From positions 20,399-84,398 of the forward strand of contig CAAETU010000048.1 in NCBI GenBank assembly GCA_900759045.1: a stretch of DNA of 64,000 nucleotides, given 5' to 3'. Below the pieces are notes generated by a model. It did not search any database, was not told the DNA's origin, and saw only the letters and a list, made by a program, of their open reading frames with translations. Below, piece by piece: positions 33,398-42,435 of this stretch (position 1 is the first letter of the stretch; each line of letters opens with the position of its first letter). The position numbers were made by a program, and so were the translations under genes. Source of the stretch: an uncultured Collinsella sp. GTDB lineage: Bacteria; Actinomycetota; Coriobacteriia; Coriobacteriales; Coriobacteriaceae.

Positions 33398-34783
33398 ATG
33401 GCTAAAGAACTCGATTTCGACGCTATCAAGGCTGCTGCTGAGTCCCATCGTGCTGATATGACTCGCTTCCTGCGCGCTATGATCTCCCATCCCTCTGAGT
33501 CCTGCGAGGAGGGTGAGGTTGTTGCCTGCATCAAGGCCGAGATGGAGAGCCTTGGCTATGACGAGGTCAAGGTCGACGGCCTGGGCAACGTCATGGGCTT
33601 TATGGGCGAGGGCGACAAGATCATCGCCATCGACTCCCACATCGACACCGTCGGTATCGGCAACATCGAGAACTGGGACGCCGATCCCTATGAGGGCTAC
33701 GAGACCGATGAGATCATCTACGGCCGCGGCGGCTCCGACCAGGAGGGTGGCATGGCTTCTGCTACCTACGCCGCCAAGATGATGAAGGACATGGGCCTCA
33801 TCCCCGAGGGCTACAAGATCATGGTCGTCGGCACCGTCCAGGAAGAGGACTGCGACGGCATGTGCTGGCAGTACATCTACAACAAGGACGGCATTAAGCC
33901 CGAGTTCGTCATTTCCACCGAGCCCACCGACGGCGGCATCTACCGCGGTCACCGCGGTCGCATGGAGATCCGCGTCGACGTTCACGGTACCTCTTGCCAC
34001 GGCTCCGCTCCCGACCGCGGCGACAACGCCATCTACAAGATGGCCGACATCATCGCCGACGTCCGCGCCCTCAACAACAACGGCTGCGACGAGTCGACCG
34101 ACATCAAGGGCCTCGTCAAGATGCTCGACCCCAAGTTTAATCCCGAGCACTTCGAGGATGCCCGCTTCCTGGGCCGCGGCACCTGCACCGTCAGCCAGAT
34201 CTTCTACACCAGCCCCAGCCGCTGCGCTGTCGCTGACTCCTGCGCCATCTCCATCGACCGTCGCATGACCGCCGGCGAGACCTGGGAGTCCTGCCTGGAC
34301 GAGATCCGCAACCTGCCGGCCGCCAAGAAGTACGGCGACGACGTGAAGGTCTCCATGTACATGTACGACCGTCCGTCCTGGACCGGCGAGGTCTACGAGA
34401 CCGAGGCTTACTTCCCCACGTGGATCAACAAGGAGACCGCTCCGCACGTCAAGGCCCTCGTTGACGCCCACAAGGCCATGTTCGGTGACGAGCGCATCGG
34501 CTGCGAGCCCAGCATGGACAAGCGCACCGGTCGCCCGCTGTGCGACAAGTGGACCTTCTCCACGAACTGCGTTTCCATCCAGGGCCGCTACGGCATCCCC
34601 TGCGTGGGCTTTGGCCCGGGTGCAGAGTCTCAGGCTCACGCTCCCAACGAGGTCACCTACAAGGACGACCTGGTCACCGCTGCCGCCATGTACGTGGCTG
34701 CCCTGAACCTCTACGATCCGAGCCAGGCCGATGGCGACGCCACCGTGTTCCGCGCCGGTCTGACCAACAACAAGATCGATTAG
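33398..34783 (+). CDS. ygeY: YgeY: M20-family amidohydrolase/peptidase
   Basis: 461 aa. M20 metal ligands are visible: His81 and Asp83 (DSHIDTVG), Asp114 (GGSDQEGG), and the general base pair Glu149/Glu150 (VQEEDCDG). The family removes acyl or carbamoyl groups from amino acids or short peptides. In this cluster YgeY is proposed to hydrolyse a ureido or amide intermediate before YgeX; its own substrate has not been settled. Start ATG with a GAAAGG ribosome site. Very regular GC3-rich codons mark it as highly expressed. Confidence 0.92.
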   Translation: MAKELDFDAIKAAAESHRADMTRFLRAMISHPSESCEEGEVVACIKAEMESLGYDEVKVDGLGNVMGFMGEGDKIIAIDSHIDTVGIGNIENWDADPYEGYETDEIIYGRGGSDQEGGMASATYAAKMMKDMGLIPEGYKIMVVGTVQEEDCDGMCWQYIYNKDGIKPEFVISTEPTDGGIYRGHRGRMEIRVDVHGTSCHGSAPDRGDNAIYKMADIIADVRALNNNGCDESTDIKGLVKMLDPKFNPEHFEDARFLGRGTCTVSQIFYTSPSRCAVADSCAISIDRRMTAGETWESCLDEIRNLPAAKKYGDDVKVSMYMYDRPSWTGEVYETEAYFPTWINKETAPHVKALVDAHKAMFGDERIGCEPSMDKRTGRPLCDKWTFSTNCVSIQGRYGIPCVGFGPGAESQAHAPNEVTYKDDLVTAAAMYVAALNLYDPSQADGDATVFRAGLTNNKID

Positions 34784-34838
34784 TCCCATTCCTCGATTTT
34801 GTTGAGCCGGGGGCCGCTCGTGTCCCCGGCACCCCCTG

Positions 34839-34866
34839 TTGACTTGGGGCCCGCGGTCGTTATCTC
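34839..34866 (+). promoter_or_regulatory. Possible promoter for ygeW-arcC
   Basis: TTGACT (34839-34844), 16 nt, TATCTC (34861-34866), within a 200-nt gap that also holds a hairpin with CCGGGG-type arms near 34808-34830. Confidence 0.35.
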
Positions 34867-34983
34867 CCATGCTTCCTCAACGGTGGCGGGTCCTCGTCAT
34901 GGTGCTCTGCATGTTCTGCCACACGCGCATGCCGGAGCGCATCAACTCATTGCGATCGTTTCATCTTTAGAAAGGACATTTCC

Positions 34984-36186
34984 ATGGACGCTAAGTTTAC
35001 CGAGCTCGTCGAGCAGCTGAACGGCCTCGATTTTAAGGGTATGTACGGCAGCGACTTCCTGCACACCTGGGATAAGACCACCGATGAGCTCAAGGCGCTC
35101 TACATCGTCGCCGACGCTCTGCGCGAGCTGCGCGAGAACAACGTTTCGTCCAAGATCTTCGACTCGGGCCTGGCCGTCTCCCTGTTCCGCGACAACTCCA
35201 CCCGTACGCGCTTCTCCTTCTCTAAGGCCGCCAACCTGCTCGGCCTTGAGCTGCAGGACCTGGACGAGAAGAAGTCCCAGATCGCTCACGGCGAGACCGT
35301 CCGCGAGACCGCTACCATGATCTCCTTCATGGCCGATGTCATCGGCATCCGCGATGACATGTACATCGGCAAGGGCGACGCCTACATGGCTGAGGTCTCC
35401 GAGTCTGTCCAGCAGGCTTACGAGGATGGCGTTCTGGATCACCGTCCCACGCTCATCTCCCTGCAGTCCGACTCCGATCACCCCACGCAGTCCTCTGCCG
35501 ACATGCTCTACCTCATCAACGAGTTTGGCGGCCTCGAGAACCTCAAGGGCAAGAAGGTTGCCGTCACCTGGGCCTATTCGCCCTCTTACGGCAAGCCGCT
35601 GTCCTGCCCGCAGTCGCTGATCAGCCTGCTGCCCCGCTTTGGCATGGACGTCACCCTGGCTCACCCCGAGGGCTACGACCTCATGCCCGAGGTCGTCGAG
35701 CGCGCCAAGGGCTATGCCGCCGAGTCCGGTACCACCTTTAAGCAGGTCAACACCATGGCCGAGGCCTTCGAGGGTGCCGACATCGTGATCCCCAAGAGCT
35801 GGGCTCCGTTTGCCGCCATGGAGAAGCGCACCAACCTGTACGCCGAGGGCGACGACGCCGGCATCGCAGCGCTCGAGAAGGAGCTGCTCGCCCAGAACGC
35901 TACGCATCAGGACTGGTGCTCCACGACCGAGCTCATGGAGAAGACTGCCAACGGCCAGGACACCATCTTTATGCACCCGCTGCCCGCCGACATCTCCGGC
36001 GTCTCCTGCGAGCACGGCGAGGTCAACGCCGACGTCTTCGACATGCACCGCGTGGGCATGTACAAGGAGGCCAGCTACAAGCCTTACGCCATCGCAGCCA
36101 TGATGTTCCTGCAGAAGGTTGCCGATCCCGCCGCTACCCTCAAGGCCCTCGACGAGCGCAACACCGCCCGTTGGCTCCAGGCCTAA
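34984..36186 (+). CDS. ygeW: YgeW: knotted carbamoyltransferase
   Basis: 400 aa. The carbamoyl-phosphate loop is STRTR (FRDNSTRTRFSF), and the late MHPLPADISG matches the HPLP motif of aspartate/ornithine transcarbamylases. Length and the inserted segments fit YgeW rather than ArgF. The natural substrate is unknown in the literature I can recall. Placed before carbamate kinase, it probably runs in the phosphorolysis direction on a carbamoylated diamino acid, giving carbamoyl phosphate and a YgeX substrate. GAAAGGA lies before the ATG; arcC starts 14 nt downstream. Confidence 0.93.
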   Translation: MDAKFTELVEQLNGLDFKGMYGSDFLHTWDKTTDELKALYIVADALRELRENNVSSKIFDSGLAVSLFRDNSTRTRFSFSKAANLLGLELQDLDEKKSQIAHGETVRETATMISFMADVIGIRDDMYIGKGDAYMAEVSESVQQAYEDGVLDHRPTLISLQSDSDHPTQSSADMLYLINEFGGLENLKGKKVAVTWAYSPSYGKPLSCPQSLISLLPRFGMDVTLAHPEGYDLMPEVVERAKGYAAESGTTFKQVNTMAEAFEGADIVIPKSWAPFAAMEKRTNLYAEGDDAGIAALEKELLAQNATHQDWCSTTELMEKTANGQDTIFMHPLPADISGVSCEHGEVNADVFDMHRVGMYKEASYKPYAIAAMMFLQKVADPAATLKALDERNTARWLQA

Positions 36187-36200
36187 AGCTGGGCTGAGAA

Positions 36201-37151
36201 ATGGCTAAGCGTATTGTTGTCGCCTTGGGCGGAAACGCCCTCGGCGCCAACCTTCCCGAGCAGATGGAGGCCGTCAAGACGACTTCTAAGGCCATCGTCG
36301 ACCTGATCGAGGAAGGCAACGAGGTCGTCGTCGTGCATGGCAACGGCCCCCAGGTGGGCATGATCGCCAACGCGATGGCCGAGCTCACGCGTTCTAATCC
36401 TCAGAAGTACATTCCCTGCCCGCTGTCCGTTTGCGGCGCCATGAGCCAGGGCTACATTGGCTATGACCTGCAAAACGCCCTGCGCGAGGAAATGCTCGAC
36501 CGCAATATCGACAAGGGTGTCGCCACCGTGCTCACCCAGGTCGAGGTTGCGGCAGACGACCCGGCCTTTGCCGACCCGGTCAAGCCGATTGGTCCGTGGA
36601 TGAGCGAGGCCGAGGCCAAGGAGCTGGAGGCCGACCGCGGCTACCAGTTCATCCACGACGAGAAGCAGGGCTTCCGTCGCGTGGTTGCCTCGCCCAAGCC
36701 CGTGAACATCGTCGAGCTCGACACCATCAAGTCGCTCGTCGAGTCCAACCACGTGGTGATCTCCTGCGGCGGTGGCGGTATTCCCGTCACCAAGGCCCAG
36801 GGCAACCACCTTAAGGGCGCTGCCGCCGTCATCGATAAGGACTTTGCGGCCGAGAAGCTCGCCGAGCAGCTCGACGCCGATGCCCTGATTATCCTGACGG
36901 CCGTGGAGAAGGTTGCCATTGGCTTTGGCACCGACCACGAGCAGTGGCTCGACACGCTGACTGCGGCTGACGTAAAGCGTCTGTCCGAGGCCAACGAGTT
37001 CGGTCGTGGCTCCATGCTGCCCAAGGTCCAGGCCGCCTCGACGTTTGCCGAGAGCAAGCCGGGCCGCACGGCGCTCATCACGCTGCTCGAGAAGGCGCGT
37101 GACGGTCTTGCCGGCAAGACCGGTACCACGTTTACCGGCGACGCTGAGTAG
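36201..37151 (+). CDS. arcC: Carbamate kinase (YqeA/ArcC type)
   Basis: 316 aa, amino-acid-kinase fold. Typical blocks are VALGGNALG at the N-terminus, VVHGNGPQVG, and SCGGGGIPV. It makes ATP from carbamoyl phosphate and ADP, releasing CO2 and ammonia. It is coupled to YgeW by 14 nt and ends at a strong terminator, so the pair could give substrate-level ATP from purine nitrogen. In E. coli the cluster homologue is YqeA. Confidence 0.95.
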   Translation: MAKRIVVALGGNALGANLPEQMEAVKTTSKAIVDLIEEGNEVVVVHGNGPQVGMIANAMAELTRSNPQKYIPCPLSVCGAMSQGYIGYDLQNALREEMLDRNIDKGVATVLTQVEVAADDPAFADPVKPIGPWMSEAEAKELEADRGYQFIHDEKQGFRRVVASPKPVNIVELDTIKSLVESNHVVISCGGGGIPVTKAQGNHLKGAAAVIDKDFAAEKLAEQLDADALIILTAVEKVAIGFGTDHEQWLDTLTAADVKRLSEANEFGRGSMLPKVQAASTFAESKPGRTALITLLEKARDGLAGKTGTTFTGDAE

Positions 37152-37169
37152 GCATATCTGCACCATTGA

Positions 37170-37203
37170 GGAGGGTGCCCTGCGTCGCGGGGCGCCCTCC
37201 TTT
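37170..37203 (+). terminator. Intrinsic terminator after arcC
   Basis: The stem GGAGGGTGCCC with GGGGCGCCCTCC, an 8-nt loop and TTT ends the ygeX-arcC unit. The 37204-37329 gap then carries a possible TTCCGA-N16-TATGGT promoter for the next genes. Confidence 0.8.
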
Positions 37204-37329
37204 GTGCTATGGAGAGCCAAGGGGCGTTCGCTGGAAAAACGAGCGCATGCCTGTTCCGACGGAGTGTGAGCTTGGTATGGTGGGTATAGCAACTATGGCG
37301 TCCAAGGCAGCCAGGGGAGGTTTGCGGAG

Positions 37330-37944
37330 ATGAAACTTGGTTGCGTGATTATGGCCTCGGGCGAGGGCAAGCGGTTTGGCTCTAACAAGATGCTCGCCGA
37401 TATCTATGGCGAGCCGCTGATTGCCCGGACCATCGATTCGGTTCCCCGGGGCTTTGACGTCGTGGTTTCGACGCGTTGGCCCGAGGTCGCTCAGATTTGC
37501 GAGGACAAGCATTGCCCGTGTGTGCTGCACGATGGCGAGCTGCGCAGCGAAAGCGTCCGTGCGGGCCTTTCGTGGGGAGCCGAACGCAACTGGAAAGGTT
37601 GCCTCTTTTTGCCGGGCGACCAGCCGCTCGTGAGTTCGGATTCTTTTGAGGCTATGGTTCGTGCATTTGACGAGTGTGGCCGCAAGCATCCGGTGCGTCT
37701 TGCGTGCAACGGTGAGCCTTCGAGCCCGGTGCTCTTTCCGGCGGAACTGTTCGATGCACTTATGTGTCTTGAGGGCAAGGACGGCGGCGGTTCGATCCTC
37801 AAGGGCCGTACCGACGTGGTGCTGGTCGAGGCGCGTGCCTACGAGCTGTGGGACGTCGATACCGCCAAGGGGCAGCGACGCATAGCGGAGCATATCGCCG
37901 CCTGCTCGTATTTTGATCGCGTGGCCAACTGCATAAATCAATAA
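37330..37944 (+). CDS. MobA-like nucleotidyltransferase (MocA/YgfJ type)
   Basis: 204 aa. The N-terminal NTP-binding loop is MASGEGKRFGSNK and the metal-binding block is FLPGDQPLVS. This family attaches CMP or GMP to molybdopterin; MocA makes the cytosine dinucleotide used by xanthine-dehydrogenase-type enzymes, and YgfJ is the member in the E. coli cluster. XdhD in the first half of the cluster would be the client. It begins after GGGAGG and is 9 nt from hyuA. Confidence 0.85.
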   Translation: MKLGCVIMASGEGKRFGSNKMLADIYGEPLIARTIDSVPRGFDVVVSTRWPEVAQICEDKHCPCVLHDGELRSESVRAGLSWGAERNWKGCLFLPGDQPLVSSDSFEAMVRAFDECGRKHPVRLACNGEPSSPVLFPAELFDALMCLEGKDGGGSILKGRTDVVLVEARAYELWDVDTAKGQRRIAEHIAACSYFDRVANCINQ

Positions 37945-37953
37945 GGAGCAATT

Positions 37954-39321
37954 ATGATCATCATCAAAAACGGCGCGCTCGTGACGCCACAGGGGCTTCG
38001 CCGTGCCGATCTTGCCATGGAGGGCGACAAGATCGTGCGGATCGCCGCGGCGATTGAGCCGGCCGAGAGCGATACCGTCGAGGATGCCACGGGCTGCTGG
38101 GTGTTTCCCGGCTTTATCGACGGCCACACGCACATGCAGTGCTGGACCGGCATGGATTGGACGGCCGATAGCTTTGAGACCGGCACGCGCGCGGCTGCCT
38201 GCGGCGGTACGACGACCATCGTGGACTACGCGACGGCCGATCGTGGCGTGACCATGCCCGATGCCTTGGCCGAGTGGCATCGCCGCGCCGACGGCACCTG
38301 CACGGCAAACTACGCCTTTCATATGGCACTCGCCGAGTGGAACGAGCGCAACCGCGCCGACCTTTCGGCCATGCGCGAGGCGGGCGTATCGTCGTTCAAG
38401 ACCTACTTTGCCTATGACCACCTGCGCTTGGACGATGCCGAGACGCTCGAGGTGCTCGAGGAGCTCAAGCGCCTGGGCGGTATCCTGTGCGTGCATTGCG
38501 AGAACGGCACGTTGGTGAATGAACTGCAGAAGCGCGTGTACGAGCAGGGTATACACGGGCCCGAGGGCCACGCGCTCAGCCGTCCGGACGTGTGCGAGGC
38601 CGAGGCAGTGAGCCGCCTGCTATATCTGGCGCACCTGGCCGGCGACGCTCCGGTCAACGTGGTGCACCTTTCGACCAAGCTGGGGCTTGAGGCCATCCGT
38701 GCCGCCAAGGCGCGCGGACAGAAGAATATATATGTCGAGACCTGCCCTCAGTATCTGATGCTCGACGATACTTGCTACTTGGAGCAGGGTGAGGACGGCT
38801 TTGCGGGTGCCAAATATGTGATGAGCCCGCCGCTGCGCCATGCGGGTGACCGTGCGGCACTGCGCGAGGCGCTTGTGGCCGGCGAGATCGATACGATTGC
38901 GACCGACCACTGCAGCTTTAACCTGCACGGGCAAAAGGACCGTGGGCGCGACGATTTCCGTGCGATTCCCAACGGCGGGCCCGGTGTGGAGCATCGTCCC
39001 GTCGCGATTGCCACGAGCTTTGAAGGGCAACTGGGCCCCGAGGATCTCTGCCGCTTGATGAGCGAGAACCCGGCGCGCGTCTTTGGCATGTATCCGCGCA
39101 AGGGCTGTCTTGCCGAGGGTGCCGATGCCGACGTGTGCGTGTGGGATCCTTGCGCGCGTTGGACGATCAGCGCCGCGACGCAGCATCAGGCCGTGGACTA
39201 CACGCCACTCGAGGGTTTTGAGGCACATGGCCGCGCCAAGGCTGTGTTTGTGAACGGCGTGCTGGCTGCGCGCGACGGCGAGCCCACTGGAGCCCAACCC
39301 GGCCGCTACGTGCCTCGCTAG
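37954..39321 (+). CDS. hyuA: HyuA: hydantoinase/dihydropyrimidinase
   Basis: 455 aa cyclic amidohydrolase. His58 and His60 (DGHTHMQ) bind the first metal, Lys149 (SSFKTYFAYD) is the carbamylated bridging lysine, and ATDHC holds the late Asp. The family opens hydantoin, dihydropyrimidine or allantoin-like rings to N-carbamoyl products. Here it likely opens a five- or six-membered ring from purine breakdown; the E. coli homologue is a D-phenylhydantoinase. AAGGAG precedes the ATG. A long palindrome separates it from the convergent yqeC. Confidence 0.93.
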   Translation: MIIIKNGALVTPQGLRRADLAMEGDKIVRIAAAIEPAESDTVEDATGCWVFPGFIDGHTHMQCWTGMDWTADSFETGTRAAACGGTTTIVDYATADRGVTMPDALAEWHRRADGTCTANYAFHMALAEWNERNRADLSAMREAGVSSFKTYFAYDHLRLDDAETLEVLEELKRLGGILCVHCENGTLVNELQKRVYEQGIHGPEGHALSRPDVCEAEAVSRLLYLAHLAGDAPVNVVHLSTKLGLEAIRAAKARGQKNIYVETCPQYLMLDDTCYLEQGEDGFAGAKYVMSPPLRHAGDRAALREALVAGEIDTIATDHCSFNLHGQKDRGRDDFRAIPNGGPGVEHRPVAIATSFEGQLGPEDLCRLMSENPARVFGMYPRKGCLAEGADADVCVWDPCARWTISAATQHQAVDYTPLEGFEAHGRAKAVFVNGVLAARDGEPTGAQPGRYVPR

Positions 39322-39346
39322 CAGGGGGAGTGCCGGACCCCCTCCG

Positions 39347-39415
39347 CAGTTGCGGTGAAATACGGATTGTTTGCGGCCGTCATGCAGCCAAACAGTCCGT
39401 ATTTCACCGCAACTG
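39347..39415. repeat. Long palindrome, family 2, copy 1
   Basis: 20-nt perfect arms (39347-39366 and 39396-39415; CAGTTGCGGTGAAATACGGA and complement) extend inward with TGTTTG/CAAACA. It lies between the 3' ends of hyuA and yqeC and may act as a bidirectional terminator. A close relative is at 42133-42199. Confidence 0.88.
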
Positions 39416-39430
39416 ACGAGATGGGGCCGG

Positions 39431-40165
39431 CTACTTGAGGCTGGTGGCGACGATGGGGCGGTCGAGAGCTGCTTCGAAGCGGTCGGCCATCGTGGGATCG
39501 CTGAGCGTGTCGACTTGGTTGAGCATGATGCGGGCATTGTTGAGGTTCAGCATCCGCAGCTCGGCATTGAGCACCTGGGCGACGCGCTCTGGGGTGGCAG
39601 TGTCGGTGGACTCGCAGCCGCAGCGCTCGCAAAAGAGCTCGGGGCGGTGGACGGCTTCGTTGATGGGCTTGCCGAGCCCCGAGGCGCTGACGATCCAGAC
39701 AACGTTTGCCGTGCCGGCGGGAATTACCGGCTCCCAGGCGGCGTGGGCCTTGAGCGGGAGTCGCTTGCTGCCATCTGCCTCGGCCAACACATAGTCAAAG
39801 CGCTGCGCCAGCTCGTTGAGCGGCTCAGCGGGGGCGGAGAGCTTGCCTGTCTCCGGGTCCAAAACACCCGCCTGGCAGACACTTCCGCGGTTCATGCCCG
39901 CGCATGCCTCGCAGGTGCAGCCGGGAACATGCAGGGCCCCCGGCTTCCAAGGCGCGGAGTCCAGGCGACGGCTCGACCCGTCCCATGGCACGCCGGCGAC
40001 GGGAAACATGTGCGTGGTGGTACAGAGGAGCACCCTGTCGCCGGTGCGCATGAGCTCAAGACCCAGCGTTTTCAGCAATGTCGACTTGCCGCCACTGCCG
40101 ATAATTGCGGTAATGCCCGGCTCGATCTTGAGCGCGGAGGCAAGGTTTCCGCTCGTCGTTTCCAT
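39431..40165 (-). CDS. yqeC: YqeC: selenium-cofactor biosynthesis protein for molybdenum hydroxylases
   Basis: 244 aa. The N-terminal P-loop GSGGKST (about 23-29) and the CTTTHMFPV segment are typical of YqeC, a putative GTP/ATP-binding protein of the selenium-dependent molybdenum hydroxylase system. A CxxC-rich middle (CTCEACAGMNRGSVC) could bind metal. The gene is known mainly from co-occurrence with YqeB and SelD; its chemistry is not settled. It is the only gene of this cluster half on the minus strand, besides regulator 2, and is divergent from yqeB across a 102-nt AT-rich spacer that includes TATAATA. Confidence 0.85.
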   Translation of the reverse strand: METTSGNLASALKIEPGITAIIGSGGKSTLLKTLGLELMRTGDRVLLCTTTHMFPVAGVPWDGSSRRLDSAPWKPGALHVPGCTCEACAGMNRGSVCQAGVLDPETGKLSAPAEPLNELAQRFDYVLAEADGSKRLPLKAHAAWEPVIPAGTANVVWIVSASGLGKPINEAVHRPELFCERCGCESTDTATPERVAQVLNAELRMLNLNNARIMLNQVDTLSDPTMADRFEAALDRPIVATSLK

Positions 40166-40267
40166 CTGTTCACCGCCGTATAATACTGTGATAATAAATA
40201 ATCATCAGAGTAGCGGTCGAACCGCTTTTGCTCTGCTCAAACCGTAGCACAGGGAGGTGTCCCGGAA

Positions 40268-41062
40268 ATGCTCGTTTATGTTCGCGGCGCCGGTGATATC
40301 GCCACGGGCGTGGCTGCTCGTCTGGTGCGCGCCGGCATGTCGGTCGTCATGGCCGATATCGCGGTCCCCACGTGCATCCGTCGCACGATCAGTTTTTGCG
40401 AGGCCATTCGCCTGGGAGAGGTCCAGGTCGAGGGCATTCGTGCTCGCTTGGCGCAAACGCCGGCCGAGGCGCTTGCAATTATCGAGGCGGGGGATGTCGC
40501 CGTGGTGGTGGACCCCCGGGCACAGATGCTCGGCGAGCTTAAGCCCGCGGCCGTGGTCGACGCGATTCTGGCCAAGCGCAATCTGGGCACCACGCGCGAC
40601 ATGGCTCCTGCCGTCATCGCGGTAGGGCCGGGCTTTGCCGCGCCGGTTGATTGCGATGCCGTGGTCGAGACTATGCGCGGTCATTTCCTCGGCCGCGTCA
40701 TCACCCAGGGCTCACCCCAGCCCAATACGGGCGTGCCGGGTGTCATCGCCGGCTATGGCAAGGAGCGTGTTATCCACAGCCCCGCCGCCGGTGTGTTTAG
40801 GTCCGACCGCGCGATCGGCGACATCGTGAGTGCCGGCGATGTGATCGGGTATGCGGGCGATACACCCATGTTCACGACGATTGACGGCTGCCTGCGCGGC
40901 CTTTTGGCAGACGGCGTTCAGGTGACCGAGGGCTTTAAGTGCGCCGATGTCGACCCACGCGGCGACGCCAGCTACATCAACTATATTTCGGACAAGGCGA
41001 CGTCGGTCGGCGGCGGCGTGCTCGAGGCGCTCGCCATGCTCACCGGTGTATTCCAGGGATAG
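40268..41062 (+). CDS. yqeB: YqeB: selenium-dependent molybdenum hydroxylase maturation protein
   Basis: 264 aa. The N-terminal Rossmann-like RGAGDIATGVAARLVRAG and the later VGPGFAAPVDCDAVVET match the EF2563/YqeB family, which marks bacteria that place a labile selenium atom in the molybdenum site of purine hydroxylases. GGGAGGTG lies before the ATG. xdhC follows after 9 nt, so the two are co-translated. Its presence argues that XdhD here needs SelD-made selenophosphate; selD is not in this window. Confidence 0.88.
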   Translation: MLVYVRGAGDIATGVAARLVRAGMSVVMADIAVPTCIRRTISFCEAIRLGEVQVEGIRARLAQTPAEALAIIEAGDVAVVVDPRAQMLGELKPAAVVDAILAKRNLGTTRDMAPAVIAVGPGFAAPVDCDAVVETMRGHFLGRVITQGSPQPNTGVPGVIAGYGKERVIHSPAAGVFRSDRAIGDIVSAGDVIGYAGDTPMFTTIDGCLRGLLADGVQVTEGFKCADVDPRGDASYINYISDKATSVGGGVLEALAMLTGVFQG

Positions 41063-41071
41063 GAAATTGCA

Positions 41072-42115
41072 ATGGAAAAGCTCGATGTGGTGAATGCTGC
41101 GCTTGGCGCTCTGAAGGCTGGTAAGACGTGCGAGTTGGTGGTCGTGGCCGGCACGGCAGGGTCATCGCCGCGCGGCGTGGGCGCCTGGATGGCCGTTTTT
41201 GCCGATGGCAGCCAAGCGGGTACCATCGGCGGCGGCAAGATTGAGCTCTTTGCGCTGGGCGAGGCCCGCGAGCTGCTGGCCGCGGGGCAGTCGCGCCTGG
41301 TCCGCTACACCATGGGCGGGGAGAACTCCGATACCGGCATGATCTGCGGCGGAGCCATCTGCCTGTGCTATCTGCACCTGGACGCGACCAAGGCACCGTT
41401 GTTCCAGGAGATTGCCGATGTACTGGCGTATCGCCGCATCGGCGACTTCACCATCGATTTTGAGCCGTTTATCGCAAGCGCGCTCGAAAGCGACGCTGCC
41501 GAATACCATGGCGAGGAATCGCGCCGCACCATAATGGGCTGCCCCGAGCTTTCGCTGGTGGAGGGGGGGAGTAAGGTCACCTACACCAACGCCGCCTCCG
41601 AGATTCCCCCGGCGCACATCGAGACGCTCTGCCCCGAGGGCCTGACCTATATCTTTGGTTGCGGACACGTGGGCGCCGCGACGGCGCGCGTGCTCACGGC
41701 GGCGGGCTTTGCCGTCGTGGCGTGCGATGACCGCCCCGGCACGCTGACGCCCGAATGGGTGCCCGGTGTCTACGATCGTCGCCTGGTCGACTACAAGAAC
41801 CTGGGCGAGTTGTGTCCCATCGGCCCGCGCGACTTGGTGGTCGTGGCCACGGCGGGCCACAAGTCCGATATCGATGTGGTGATTCAGGCCATGCGCGCCA
41901 AGCCCGCCTATCTGGGTTGCCTGGGCTCGCGTCGCAAGACGGCCTTTATGCGGGCCCGCTTGGAGCAGGAGGGCTTTACGCAGGAACAGATCGACGGGCT
42001 GCACCTGCCGATCGGCGTTGCTATCGAGGCGGAGGACCCCGAGGAGATCGCCATCTCCATCGCCGCCGAAATGATCCACCTGCGCCGCACCAAACTCGTC
42101 CCCCGCAAGCGCTAG
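41072..42115 (+). CDS. xdhC: XdhC-family molybdenum cofactor sulfuration/insertion protein
   Basis: 347 aa. The N-terminal XdhC/CoxI part contains VVVAGTAGSSPRGVGAWM, TIGGGKIE and the Cys-containing GMICGGAICL. The C-terminal Rossmann part starts near 195 (YIFGCGHVGAATARVL) and ends with GLHLPIGVAIEAEDPEEIAISI. XdhC proteins bind molybdopterin cofactor, protect its terminal sulfur and load it into xanthine dehydrogenase. It is last in the cluster and is followed by a long palindrome. Confidence 0.9.
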   Translation: MEKLDVVNAALGALKAGKTCELVVVAGTAGSSPRGVGAWMAVFADGSQAGTIGGGKIELFALGEARELLAAGQSRLVRYTMGGENSDTGMICGGAICLCYLHLDATKAPLFQEIADVLAYRRIGDFTIDFEPFIASALESDAAEYHGEESRRTIMGCPELSLVEGGSKVTYTNAASEIPPAHIETLCPEGLTYIFGCGHVGAATARVLTAAGFAVVACDDRPGTLTPEWVPGVYDRRLVDYKNLGELCPIGPRDLVVVATAGHKSDIDVVIQAMRAKPAYLGCLGSRRKTAFMRARLEQEGFTQEQIDGLHLPIGVAIEAEDPEEIAISIAAEMIHLRRTKLVPRKR

Positions 42116-42132
42116 TCGCATCCCGATATATG

Positions 42133-42199
42133 AGTTGCGGTGAAATAGGGACTGTTTAAGCCTGTTGAGCCGTCAAACAGTCCCTATTTCACCGCAACT
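42133..42199. repeat. Long palindrome, family 2, copy 2
   Basis: Perfect 25-nt arms (42133-42157 and 42175-42199) around a 17-nt centre share AGTTGCGGTGAAATA and GGA-TGTTT with the 39347 copy. It follows xdhC. The rest of the 320-nt gap up to rplE holds only the rplE promoter and leader. Confidence 0.9.
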
Positions 42200-42268
42200 G
42201 CCATTTCGGTCCCCTAGGACACATATGTGCGGGGGAGTTGTGGAGTTGTGCAGGCAGACGAGGTTTTT

Positions 42269-42298
42269 CTGGAAATACGCTCCCGATGCGCGTATAGT
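42269..42298 (+). promoter_or_regulatory. Possible promoter of the rplE-led ribosomal operon
   Basis: TATAGT at 42293-42298 with a CTGGAA -35 at 42269-42274 and an 18-nt spacer. A leader of about 130 nt follows. No upstream ribosomal gene exists in the window, so a promoter is required here. Confidence 0.45.
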
Positions 42299-42435
42299 AC
42301 CGATTGTTTTGTCGGCTCCTGCTGCGTCGAGTCCAAACCGCGAAATGCCACGAGCGGTGCGGATGCAGTCAGGAGGCACGAGGACAACCCACCGTGGCCA
42401 CGCCCCGTGCTTAAAACCCCAAGAAGGAGTGAACA

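Noticed and set aside
39371..40247. Plus-strand frames opposite yqeC
   Set aside because: The minus-strand frame has the YqeC P-loop and family segments; the others are mirrors.
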